A stretch of DNA of 64,000 nucleotides from Dipylidium caninum (Eukaryota > Platyhelminthes > Cestoda > Cyclophyllidea > Dipylidiidae): the NCBI GenBank assembly GCA_017562135.1, contig QEYB01001013.1, positions 62,001-126,000 on the forward strand. The letters run 5' to 3'. Every line of letters begins with the position of its first letter. Within the stretch, counting starts at the first letter, position 1. The notes beneath the pieces are model-generated. The model ran no database searches and was not told the origin of the DNA. It saw only the letters and a program-made list of their open reading frames with translations. Positions 13,601-25,551 of the stretch are shown piece after piece. The position numbers were made by a program, and so were the translations under genes.

Positions 13601-16600
13601 TTTGTTATTTGCATATCACAGGCATGACTTGTAGTACCTGTGTCCAAACGATTGAAAACATAGTTCTAAAGATGCCAGGTAGGGAATTTACTTTAACTGT
13701 TCATATTTATTTAAACGCTTTTTTCTGCTCTCCCCTTTCTGTCTTTATTTGCACGAGTTTTTTTCAACCTACGGGAGGTATGAGTCAACTCCATCCACTG
13801 CGTGTCCCTGACCTTCCTCATAACTTGAACCACAGGTCTTAAAATCACTCCGACTGTTTCCCACCCAGTCTCATGGCTTGTGTGTTGAATGAGGAGACAG
13901 CCAATTCTCTGCACAAAAAATTTCGGAGAAAGGGTGATCGGTATAAGATTACCCTTTCTGTGAATGACAGCTCCATTTGTTACAATTCGATACGACCAAA
14001 ATGCACTACTCAGCCTACTTTATGGCTCAAGGCTTTAGCATTGTATGCTTTCAGCGATATTGCGGAATCCAGAGACTTTGGGCAGTTTTCGGTTTTTGGG
14101 ACCACTATTTCCTTCTCAGTGAATAGAATATATCATTTTTCAGAAAACATGTTTCTAGGCAGAACTTCTGCTTATTACGCCATCTGCGTATAAGGCTGGA
14201 AGTTTTGACTGACACACCGGACTAAATTAATTTTAATTGTTTTTTACATTCAATTTTCTGGTGTAGGAGTCAAATTCGTGAAGGTTGGATTACTTTCACT
14301 GAAGGCCCAAATTATTTATGATCCTAATCTTGTTCAACCCCCCAAACTGGCAACCCGAATAGATGAATTGGGATTCAAATCAGAGGTTCTCGAGGTGAAG
14401 AGTGCCACCACCGATTCGTGCAGCCAGGAGGCTCAAACTCTGGAAGTTAATGTATGTCGATACCCCGAGTCTTGGCGAAGTGCATTGAATAACCCAAAAG
14501 GTGGCAACAATGATGGTGACAATGACTCTAATTAACATTTTGTGTCATAACCTATACGACTAATGAGGAAGCCACCTTTAGAATTCACAATAATGAATCA
14601 CTGTCATGCGATGGGCGCTAGATGAAATAAAGCATTGGCGTTATAACTTTCGTATTGAAACCCATATTACCGTGTCCTCTCAACCTGTCTATAACCACTC
14701 TATTGATAGCCAACCTAATTTCCATCATTCTCATGCAGAATTTTGTTAGTATTATTGCCATTTGTTGCACACTAACGTCATCGCAATTTATTACACTTAT
14801 TTTGCACCCCTTAGCCTATTGTGCGTATAATCTGAAGTCTTTTCGTCTCCCTCATGAGTTACCTTGACCGGCGAAACTTTAAAATTTTGGTTCAGGACTT
14901 CCAAAAAATATCCTCTTTGTACACACAAGTTCAAATATTTGGGTCTCCCTTTGTCTATTTTAAAATTGACGAAACAGTTAGCGCTTATTGATTATCCCAG
15001 ATGTTAACTATTTAGGCGTCGGTATTAATTTCGCCTCGAGTATTTACCATTGTGGTAATCGTGATGGGTAATCCCAGCGGATGGTTGTCTTTCTAGAATG
15101 ATACAATACGCCTACGAAATGCATTGCGCTCTCTTTACTGCGCAAATTGAGACCGAATCAAGGTCATTCTACTTTCACATATATGGGGCTTTAAGTCATG
15201 TATGGCATCTAGGAGGAAATTAAAGTTGTATTTTTAAACGTTTTACCTCTCCACATCTCCCATTATTGAGTAATACAACTGACTGCCAGTTCGAGTTTTC
15301 AACATAGCCACATTTGGTTTCTTCATAGATAGTGGGCATGTCCTGTAGCTCTTGCGTGAGCTCGATCGAGACGAATTTGAAAAAACGGCTCGGCGTTATC
15401 TCCGCTTCTGTGACCCTGACGACAAAACGCGGCAAAGTTGTTTTCGATCCCCGTTTCGTCGGGCCGAGGTCTATCCTCGAGACTATCGAGGTAAACGTCC
15501 TTCCTCACTCGCATATGCTGAGGAGTTCAACATTGTGATGACAGGTGAAATTCTCTTAATTTACTCATATTATTCTTTACATTTAGGATATGGGCTTCAA
15601 AGCATCCGTCTACAAACCAGATTTCCAATCTACTCGTGATTTTGGCGAAGTGAAGTGGTAGGAAAATCCCTCTGTTTGTTTACACTAAAGGTGTTTTCCT
15701 TTCGGAAGTTCATAATTGATCCTTATTACTTGAACCACCAATTATCCTTTTAACTCCTATGGGTCGGTTTTTAGAGTGGTCCTACGTTCATGATGGTCAT
15801 ATACATTCCTCCCTAGGTGGCGCTGCATCTTCCTTACCAACCTCGTCTTCGGCTTGCCAACAGTGTTCGTTATGGTGCTCTTCATGCTGGTCTGGCCTCA
15901 CAGCCCGGTTGGAGGTTACTGCCGCCCAAGGATAGAAAACGTCTCTGAGCATACCGGCCCTCACCGGTTACAACCAATGGCGTTACCCGGTCTTTCGTGG
16001 GAAAATTTCATTCTTTGGCTCCTGGCCACTCCTGTTCAGGTAAGATATACATCATAGTGCGTTCATTACGGTGACCAACATTGCTGGACTCGTCCAAATA
16101 GACTTAGTATATTGAAACTAATAAGTTTACCAAAATCTGTCTAAGAAGTGATGGTGTCTCTTATAAGAGTTATATTTTTCTCTTTGAATTGTTGATCTAT
16201 TGAATTATTGTAGTTAATAGGAGGTCGGCACTTCTACAAACGAGCCTATCAGTCATTGAAGCACGGCAGGGCCAACATGGATGTCCTCTTGGTGATGGCC
16301 TCCGGAGTCGCGTACACCTACTCCGTCGTCGTAGTTCTCATTGCCATGATCCAACGATGGCCCACAAGTCCACGCACCGTCTTTGAAACCACTCCTATGC
16401 TCTTCCTTTTCATCTCCCTCGGGAGGTGGCTTGAACACTTGGCTAAGGTACGAAAGGAAACACATCTCATTTCTGAGCTACCCACATTACCAAAGCCATT
16501 TCAAGCTTAACATATGGCATTTTTTTAGAATAGGACATCAGAAGCTGTCTCCAAACTTATATCACTCCAGGCTAAAGAGGCGACTTTGCTGGAATCACCC

Positions 16601-19600
16601 GAAGATTCCCCTCTCAAAACTTACTTGGGGACGAGAAACTGACCCTCGAATTTCTCCAACACTTGCGTGAACGATGTATACCCGCAGAGCTTGTCCATCG
16701 CGGAGACATAATTAAGGTGCATTACTCGCAACTACTCCTATCATCGCTAATTATCGGTCAACGTGAACCTTAATACGTTTATAATGTAGTCAAATTTTTT
16801 GACGTTTATTGTCAGATATTACCGGGTGAGAAAGTGCCTGTGGACGCCCGTGTATTGTTCGGTACCTCTGTTTGCGATGAGTCCATGCTGACGGGCGAGT
16901 CAATGCCTGTTTTAAAGAACATTGGTTAGTTTTTTGTTAGTGCTCTTATGTAGTTTTCCTTTACTGAAAACCTGCCAATTTACTTCCATACGTAAACTAA
17001 CGAGTGAACTAATAGTTCTGTTAATACGCTCTATTCTCGTCTCTTCAGGTAATATCGTAGTGGGTGGTACGATAAATCTCTCCGGCCTTCTCTACGTCCA
17101 AGCAATCCACATTGGCAGCGAGTCGGCACTTGGGCAAATAATCGCATTGGTCGAAGACGCGCAATCTTCCAAGGTCTGCCCTACTTTTCACAAACATCTC
17201 TCCTACACGTCTATTCTTGTGGAGATGGACAATCACCACCCTTCGTTGATGGTTTAGGACGCTTTCATTAACTTAAAACGTACCTTTTGACTACTGAACA
17301 CGCTTCAAACTGCTTCTATTCAAAACGATTTAACGAAATATTATTAGTATTATTCGACTAAAATGGGTTTATCCAAAATGATCCATTCTCTATCTGCCAA
17401 CGGCTGCTTTTCCAGGCTCCAATCCAGGAACTGGCCGACCGAATTTCTGGTTATTTTGTCCCCTGCATCATCGTTCTCTCATTGATGTCACTGATAAGTT
17501 GGATTATCCTCGGATTCTATCGCCCAACTCTCATCCATGGATACACCGTAAGCATCATAATTGCCTCTTCTCCAGATCGGTTAGTTATTTGCTTAAGAAA
17601 AGTTGACTCTCTTCAAGTACTATTAATGTTAACCTGCTCTGCCAACACCAATGTAGGTTTAATCTGTTGGGTCCAGTCAGCCCCATACTTCATATTTGTC
17701 TCTTTCTGTATCTTCCTTTAGCCCGAATGTTTTTTGTCCGGGGCGGTGTTGGACCACGCATTCCGGGTAGCCGTCAATGTCCTAACAATCGCTTGTCCCT
17801 GCTCCCTCGGCTTAGCCACGCCTACTGCTGTGATGGTCGGCACTGGCGTCGGGGCGCTTCATGGCATTCTCATTAAGGGCGGTCAACCACTGGAGAATTT
17901 GCGTAAGGTATCCTTCTGCCTTCCGCCCCGGATAAACGGAGAAATAGATCATTCCGTGATCTCGTATGCCATCTGAATTGTTCGTGAAAACCCTGGTATT
18001 TTAAATTCACATAGTACTGCCAAAATGGGAATTCACAAATTTCGCAAATGTGCGGAAGATTTGGAATCTGAAGTTGGTCATCTGTGATCAACTAATTTAA
18101 TTCCGCCTTTATGTTCTAGTCCACAATGTAAATCCCCATCAATATGATTTTTTGCCATATTTTTCCACTACCCAAGGTTACTACCATTCTCTTCGACAAA
18201 ACGGGAACAATTACCGTGGGTCGACCGCAACTCTCACGACTTGTCATGTTCATTCCTGCAACCGCCTCCAATGTAGGTTCTCACTACGTCACTTCGATCG
18301 GTTGCCCTACGTTTACAGCATTAATTATTGTCAATAAGATGAATTGAATGACTTTAGCAGTGAAGCTTCCACACCCGTTGATCAGTTATTTAAATGTTTA
18401 TATTATCGTCCCAGTTCTTAAAATATGTTCACTGTTAACAGTAAACACTTAGAGCGTCAGGCTGTAGACATCGAATTTCTCGCCCGGTGTGGCAATAACG
18501 TGACAAGTTTTTCATCGACTGTTCAATGGATAAAGTGCTTCTCTCTCGTTTCTACAGACCGAATCAAAAAATCAGAAAGTTAATCCAGACACATTCGCTT
18601 CGCCTAGTCGACTTCTTTACCTCATTGGGAGCGCCGAATCCACTGCTCAACACCCAATAGCCACCGCAATTGTGCGGATGCTTCGCAACATCCAATCTAC
18701 TTCCCCCTCTCAAATAAACCCCCACATATGGAAGTCCGAATTCGCTAAAGTGAATTTGCCCTTTTCGCCATCCGTTAAAGATTGATTTTCACTTTCCCTT
18801 TTTTCATACCACAAGGTAACTAATACTGAGACCTCGCCAGGCTATGGTCTGTCCTGTGATGTCACGGTGTCTCCTGGAGACTGTCCTGAGGGGCCACAGT
18901 TACCCCAGCCCCATCGACTTTTATCAGATACTCAACCGGACCAAGAATATGAACTCCGCGCTGATTATGACGCCGCTCTACGAATGGAAGTAGACTATTA
19001 CTCTGTTAAATGGGATTCAAACACTTCAACAATTCCATGGGCCGGTGTGTTATCGTCTTTGAAATATAAGTGGCACCTCATTGCAATTAATACTTTATCG
19101 AGTCTTCCATTTTTGAGTTATGCGAAACTTCCTCCCGCTTAAGATATTTTTCAATTGCGTCCTTCGCAGATGTCACTAAGGGCGGAACCTACCACCTCCT
19201 CATAGGGAATCGGAGGTGGATTCAAAGCAATGGTGTCACGATGCCATTGATGGATTTAGACTCAATCGTAGAAGGGGATGAGGAGGATGGACATACTGTG
19301 GTGTACATAGCTATCGACGGACTCCTCGTAGCCTTGGCGGCAATTGCTGATCCAATAAAACCCGAGGCTCCTCTAACAATTGCAGCACTCAAGGTCATGG
19401 GCATTCGTGTAGCACTTTTGACCGGAGACAACACACGTTCCGCCGCCTCAATCGCCAGAAAGGTTATTTCTCCTTTTTCCTTGTAATCACTTCGTCCTAA
19501 TAAAATTCCAATCAACATCCAAACATTACCCTGTTTGCAAGTCTCATGGTTCGACCAAATTCTAATGTACCAATGGTTCCAGCTTCGTTTTACATCAACA

Positions 19601-20997
19601 GTCTATCGCCTTCTGAGAGACAGACACTAATTACCTCAGTATGTGAGCACATTAGATTCTTCGATCCGCACTTTGTGGGTGCACTCACCCATGTCGCGCT
19701 AGGATGATATTCTACTCTCCCAACTTTATTTTGCTCGACCGCACCCGATCTGTGCTGTGTTGTCAGTCCCATTCTCTCTTTCAGATTGGTATCCGTGATG
19801 TCTATAGCGAGGTAATTCCCGCACAAAAGGCCACACAAGTCAAACGAATTCAAAATCGCCGTGTCATAGGTGCGTAACTGATCCAATTTGGCATCTCGAT
19901 TAAAATTATAAAATAGGAAATGTCTACGCTATAAATACAACCGACTGGTTTACGACTCGCCTTTACTGCAACATTGAAATGCTCCTTTTTAAGTGGAAAG
20001 CTATCGCGACCCTTGGAAGCATAACCGACTAACAGAGAACGAACGAGCTGTCGGGGGTGTGGACGATAGAGACGAAGGTGGAGCATTCATTCTGCCTCCA
20101 ATGCATACTCCTGTGTCACTTCAAAGCACAGAAGAATATTTCGAGGAATGCTCCTACGTGGATACGGACGAAGATAACGACTGCTCTCTGGGTCAAAACC
20201 TCGGCCCGCTCCGTAATACAATCACAAGCTCGGGGCGCGGAAAATTTCTCGAGGACCGCAAAGGAAAATACACCTACATAGGAAAACGCGACGGACGCCG
20301 GAGTAAGAAATTCTCTTTTGTTAATCATGGTAAGGCATTACCCATCCTCTAATTACCGAATCGGGCCGCATATTGCGTACCAAGGTATCGGTTTCTCCGT
20401 TATCAAGATATAATTCTGGTTTCTGAGTAAATCCGGACTTATTTATAAAAATACCCCATTTTTAAAGGAGTAAGGTTACACTTAGGCATCTGCTCAACCA
20501 TTCCAAAGCGCCAGGACCATGAGTTTGTTGCCATGGTTGGAGACGGTATCAACGACAGTCCAGCGCTGGCTCAAGCCGACGTAGGAATTGCCATTGGACG
20601 AGGAGCCGACGTGGCTGTGGAAACCGCTGCGGTCGTCTTGGTGCGCAATAACCTCGTCGACGTGGTTGCTGCAATCTCCCTCTCCAAGGCAACCGTGAGA
20701 CGAATCCGTGCAAATCTTTTCGCCGCACTAATCTATAACGTGATTGCCATTCCCATCGCGATGGGCATCTTTGCTCCTTCGGGAATTGAACTTGCGCCGT
20801 GGATGGCGTCCGCCGCCATGGCCACTTCCTCCGTCACCGTCGTTTGTCTCTCGCTCTTACTTAAACGCTGGAAGAAACCTACAGAGTCGTCACTCATATC
20901 ACAGAAATACTTAAAATTCCTTTCAACAAAAGGGCTCTCGCGTAGCCAGGTCCGGCTCCAATCACGCTACCCCCATCATTACTTGGTGGTTATCTAA
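10672..20997 (+). CDS. ATP7: Copper-transporting P1B-type ATPase, six HMA folds
   Basis: Copper pump of the ATP7A/ATP7B family, expected in the Golgi and at the surface, moving Cu(I) with ATP. Start 10672 is chosen because [14 protein letters not shown] opens the first domain; an in-frame ATG at 10579 is possible. Six ferredoxin-like HMA folds: HMA1 with GMTCQSC; HMA2 (11290-11880) and HMA3 (11930-12150) without CxxC; HMA4 GVRCSTC (12770); HMA5 GMTCSTC (13623); HMA6 GMSCSSC (15335). The membrane core follows: actuator TGES (16897), CPC in helix 6 (ACPCSLG, near 17795), phosphorylation motif DKTGT (18198), nucleotide domain with AQHP instead of SEHP and [12 protein letters not shown] (19425), then [14 protein letters not shown] (20532) and the last helices with MATSSV. 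An acidic insertion, exon 19994-20331, separates the VKRIQ segment from the GDGIND hinge. The last exon ends at 20997. The gene has at least 20 exons. Confidence 0.94.
19994..20331 (+). other. Extra exon inserting about 113 residues in the ATP7 P domain
   Basis: This exon starts after an AAG acceptor and ends before GTAAGG. It joins in phase to the upstream exon ending in RIQNRRVI (donor GTGCGTAAC) and to the downstream exon opening with [20 protein letters not shown]. The product is acidic in the middle ([10 protein letters not shown]) and basic at its end (KRDGRRSKK). In vertebrate ATP7 proteins the matching segments are separated by only about six residues. The frame is open throughout and both splice phases match, which argues for a real coding exon over retained intron. 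Confidence 0.7.
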
Positions 20998-21302
20998 CAG
21001 ACTATTCCAAATTCCAGATAAGAGTCAGACGCTGCAACAGCAAGGACGGGGACAATGACGAAGGATTACGGCCTGCATAAACAAGCTACCAAACAGTGAC
21101 AAACTCAACATTCCGTTAGCTAGGTAAAAGTGTACTAGAAACGAATAGACTGATTCCAAAACTGACGCTTTTCTGGTTTTTAATTTATGCCATTTATAGA
21201 CTAAAGGGAGAAGACACAGACTCGAAGACAGCCCAAATATGTAAATTAACGTACACCTTAGAGAACCCAAAGGAGCCAACCAATGTCGTTTATATACACA
21301 CT

Positions 21303-21706
21303 CTAACCAAATAAATCAAAGCCCATGTCACCATCTGATTCCTCAGATTCTTCCTTCTTCTCTTCCTCCTTTGGTGCAGCCGAAGCGGCCTCTGCCGCCG
21401 GTACACCAGCCGAGGACTGCGAAGTAGGTGCAACAGGAGCAGGAGATGTGGCAGCGGCGCTAACAGACGAGGAGAGGATTTCCTTTATGTTGCGCCCGCT
21501 GAGAGCATTCGCGAAGAGATTCGTGACGTATCCGTCAACGAATTTGCAGTTAGCTGCCTTCAACAAGGTGTTCAGCTTGTCGGCTATAATAGAGTGTCAA
21601 ATGTAGTTGAGATAAATAAGGCGGAATACGTGCCAGTAACTTCGACGTCATCGTCAGCGAGGATGAGCGAGGCGTAACAGCATGCAATTTCAGCTTTGGT
21701 TTCCAT
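21303..21706 (-). CDS. RPLP1: 60S acidic ribosomal protein P1
   Basis: Stalk protein P1 of the large ribosomal subunit, which pairs with P2 on P0 and recruits elongation factors. Two exons on the minus strand, 21706-21634 and 21583-21303, give 117 residues, normal for the family. The first exon reads METKAEIACCYASLILADDD, matching the P1 helix. The second has KLNTLLKAAN, then an Ala/Pro hinge and the acidic end EEEKKEESEESDGDMGFDLFG, the conserved P-protein tail. The frame joins only if the intron begins with GC (ACT G|GCACGT), a rare but valid donor. It ends convergent with ATP7 and is head to head with WBP4, 427 bases between start codons. Confidence 0.93.
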
Positions 21707-22133
21707 TGCGCTTTGCTACTCGAGGACCGCTTAGAGGCACTAGCGAGTGAGGCTGCACGCGATGGCCGGAGTGGCGCTGCAATGAAGCAAATGAACTCAA
21801 ACAAAATTTGTAAAATTGTAACATTTCATGACAAAAAAATTAACGTTTAGTATATATATTATTTCTATAATGACGACGAGTATATCCACATATTGCTTAA
21901 TGTACCCTACCATTTTTCAGTAAATGTTAGTATATTACTATATTGCAAAGTAAATTGTTAAGTGCAAAAATTTTTTCATTTTACCATTTAGTCTAATTAT
22001 CATTTACTCTCACCGTTCAACAAAAATCTCACCACAATTAGATCATTAACGTGTACAAACCTCCATTATTTCTAAAACGGATATTTGCACTCACCAGGCC
22101 CATTACGCACGGTGTGTGCGCTGGTAGGTTGCA

Positions 22134-23748
22134 ATGGCGGACTACTGGAAAAGTAACCCGAAGAAGTATTGTGATATTTGTAAATGTTGGATTCAGGACA
22201 ACGCCATTGTAAGTTCCAAAATTGGCAGTTTTTATTTGGACCCCATGTTAGAGTAATATGTGGGACACCCTACTCTTGTCGAACCTTAGACTACGATACC
22301 CGCTCAGTCGTCTGAATTGATCTACCCATAGACTATGCCATACCCATTTTTGGGTCCTTTTCCATTTATTATCGAACCAGTGTTCTAGTAACTCTTCTTT
22401 ACGTGCTAGTTCCTGCGGTTTGCATATGTGAGCTTAATATGATGACCCCATTTCTGTCTGTTGACACTTTTTAGAGCAAAAATAACCATGAAAGTGGCCA
22501 ACGCCACATTGGCAATGTACAAAAGAAGTTGAATGAACTTTGCAGAAACGCTAACGCTTCTCCCAAGAGAAAAATGCGCGAGAAAATCTCGCTCATCAGT
22601 GACGTAGGAAGCCTGTTTTTTTTTCAATTCTTTTTATATAGAAGGCATTCGTCGGAATGATGAAGGATATTGAAAGGGACCCATCTGTCGCAAAACGTTA
22701 TGGCGTCGACCTCTCAGGTTCTATTTTGTGTTTAATAATTGTGTTACTAGGCGAACAGTTAGGTAATATGAAGGATAAGTTAAAGAAAATACAAGAAAAA
22801 CAAAAGGACAAGAAGGTTACGCAAAAAAAACCCATTTTGCCGGCTACTATCTCTCCATCATTGACTAAGCCCATCATTTATGAATGGAAAGAGGTAAAAA
22901 CCAACGATGGACGGGTGTATTATTGGAATAAGAGAACTGGGGCTACACAGTGGGATCGTCCTAGAGCTTCGATCCAACCCTCAAATGATTCAGAATGCGT
23001 CTCGCAAGAGAAGAAAAGATTGGACCAATTTCTATTTAACCGGCTTGTAGAACTCAGCGAGTCCGGTAGCTCTGAAGCCAGTACAGCTGTTTGCCAAGCC
23101 TTTGGCGCATCAAACGAAAAACACCTATCCTCTGTTGAACCAAAAAAAGAAGACATTGCGGTACCTGACGGTCCAGTGACCAACGATGAATTCGTTAAAA
23201 CATATTCTAGTATTGACATCCTCCCACAGATTAACCTTTTAGGTGAATGGGAACCCGTGAATCCAGAGTAAGGGTTTAGTCCATACTTTGACAGTATGAT
23301 TTAACATGCTTAAAAGCTTTTTGGAGAAATCTAACCTATGACGTCTTCTGTTTGTAGAGAAAAGGCAATCAGTATAGTGCCAGATTGTGAACAGGAAGTG
23401 GAACCGGTAGAACAGGATAATGAAATAAAGATTCGATTAACTTCAATAGCAAGAAAAACCCTAAAGTGTGATGAAGCAAAGATGCAAGAAATTTCAGAGA
23501 AGGCGGAACTCTTATCGCATCTTTCAGAAATAAGTGAAGCGAATATATCATCAGAATGCCATCTTAAGTTTGAGGAAAAACAGGCGGCTGTCTCAACCGT
23601 TGCTAAGAAGGCGGCTCAGAAATTTGAATTTCGTTTTAAGCCCGATCCTGATGTTAAGATTGACACATACCTTTCCCCTTCGCCAATCACATTTAAGCGA
23701 AAATTTAACACTTATCGTAACTTAAGAAATCGAAGCAATGACGAATAA
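22134..23748 (+). CDS. WBP4: WW-domain-binding protein 4 (FBP21), spliceosome factor
   Basis: Homologue of WBP4/FBP21, a U2 snRNP and B-complex factor that binds proline-rich splicing proteins. The start MADYWKSNPKKYCDICKCW matches the family and begins a matrin/U1-C-like zinc finger, completed in the next exon by HESGQRH. A lysine-rich coiled segment follows, then one WW domain (about 22870-22975; YEWKEVKTNDGRVYYWNKRTG, ending TQWDRP), a charged linker, LGEWEPV, and the basic ending YRNLRNRSNDE, all in family order. Vertebrate WBP4 has two WW domains; only one is visible here. Introns of 33-36 bases interrupt the middle (for example 22720-22752). The gene converges on the MTHFD gene, 86 bases between stops. 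Confidence 0.92.
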
Positions 23749-23834
23749 TTTATTTGTTTCTGTAATTATAGAATTTGATGTATAAATGTATGCAGAGTAT
23801 TATCTTGCTGGTTTGATGTAGATTTGAAGGTACC

Positions 23835-25026
23835 CTATACTAATAGAACGTTCGTTGGTTCCATTATGGGCGAATGCGTCTTCAATTTGTGACATCGCTT
23901 CGCTGCATTCAAGGTGTTTCTCATGAGAAGGGCAACTGTGACAGGCCCTACTCCCCCTGGTACTGGTGTTATCCATCGCGCGCGATTTACCGCCTTTTCG
24001 AAATCGACGTCGCCACAAAACTTTTTCGTATCATCTGTGGAAAACAGTAATTTTTAACACCCATTTACCTGTTGTCCCCATTCCACAGTCTATAACTACT
24101 GATCCAGGTCGGATCCATTCACCCTTTATTAAGTTGGCTTTGCCAGTCGCTGTGATGAGAACCTCAGCACGACGTACCTCCTCTTCGAGTGATCGTGTCC
24201 ACGCATGACAGGTTGTGGTCGTGGCACACGCTGACCACATCATGAGGTTAGCCACCGGAATGCCAGCGTGTTGACCACGGCCCACAACGACGCAATGTAA
24301 GCCACTTGATATGGGTCCCGTCTCTCGCAAAAGGAGCAGACAGGCAGCAGCCACACAGGGAATGTGGGTGATAAATTGACATCCATCCGAGCGTAAGTAA
24401 TCTCCGTTAGAGAGGCGGGCCAGCTGGGCAGCTGACAGGCTTTGGCGCATTCAGATAAGAGTAGTCTTACCCGTCAACATCCTTGTCTGGATCAACTGCA
24501 TTCAAAATATCATTAGCGTGAATACCTTGGTTAGAAATTATCGGAATCTGACATAAAGGGCGGGTTATTTCAATGGGAACTTGCTAGCACTGTTATGGCG
24601 TGGACTTGCTGGTCGTGGTTTAATATGAGTATCTGGTCAAGTATCTCCCTGTTTGAAACGTCACTAGAGAAAATGAATTTCCTAGTGCGAATACTGCAGA
24701 GCTTGGCTGCTTTTATTATTTCATGGAAGAAGGCGTCGGAGTCAGCACAGTGTCCGATCTGGAGATGGCAGCAAGTAAAAGTCCTTAGCTTAATTCAGGT
24801 TAGTAAGCATAGAAGGAAGAAGGGCATTTACTTGTATGATGGCCAATGTGGGGTTGAATGGAATTAAATCATTCAGGTACACAATTTCTTGCTCGATCCT
24901 GTCCAGTATTATACTAAATAAAAGCAGTATCGAGATTAAAGAAATGGGAAAGGATGCGTTTAAGCCTGGACTTATGGGAGCGAAGTTGTACCTGGCAACG
25001 GGTTTGCCGTACAGCAACTGGGCCAT
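23835..25026 (-). CDS. Methylene-tetrahydrofolate dehydrogenase (FolD/MTHFD2-like), altered active site
   Basis: Folate-interconverting enzyme of the FolD family, which oxidises methylene-THF to methenyl-THF and, in most members, hydrolyses it to formyl-THF. Six exons fit by phase: 25026-24992, 24913-24832, 24758-24591, 24547-24471, 24439-24069 and 24034-23835, giving 310 residues. Seen are [15 protein letters not shown], the nucleotide-binding [45 protein letters not shown] and [16 protein letters not shown]. At the site that reads YxxxK in active bifunctional enzymes the sequence is [12 protein letters not shown], so Tyr becomes Phe and Lys becomes Ile. The QLPLP segment is also replaced (IPII). 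Dehydrogenase activity may remain; cyclohydrolase activity is doubtful. Whether it is mitochondrial or cytosolic is not evident. It is head to head with ALG8. Confidence 0.88.
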
Positions 25027-25551
25027 TCGTGGAATTAGGCTACTTTGACCACAAGCGCGTGGATGGGGTTAACTGTTAGATTCTTATTAGTTCAGAAAAT
25101 CTCATTTGTACAAGGACGAAACTTAAGTGATGCCTTGGCAGATTTTATTGCAATATTTGTCTAGTATCACGAAGTATGACCATTGGTCAGCTGAGGTCAA
25201 AGGAGTGCTCTCTATTGTGAAATAGCCTGCTGTTGCCACTATTTTGTTCAAGTGAGTTTGCTTGGTGTCGTATGCGCCGAACGTTGGTAGTATAAGATTT
25301 CGTTACATATGTCTTCCGAACATTACCGAGTTGTTTGAAGTGTTTTACATTGAGACCATGCATTCATTTTATGGTTCATGTACTGACCTTGATATTAAAT
25401 CTCTTGTTTCTTTATCAATTTTTTCTGTCCCCGTTGTCTCTTACTAAATTGCCTGATTATATAGTAATTAACACAATAGGGAGCATATTGTTCTTGCGCC
25501 CCCTTTTTTCTGGATCTATGACCTCATTATGTTCATTTCTTTTAGGCTGTT

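Noticed and set aside
24585..24600. Apparent frameshift in the folate dehydrogenase gene
   Set aside because: Reading straight on gives a stop after VLASSH, but a 43-base intron (GTGCTA to GTCAG) restores the frame exactly at [13 protein letters not shown], so no pseudogene is needed.
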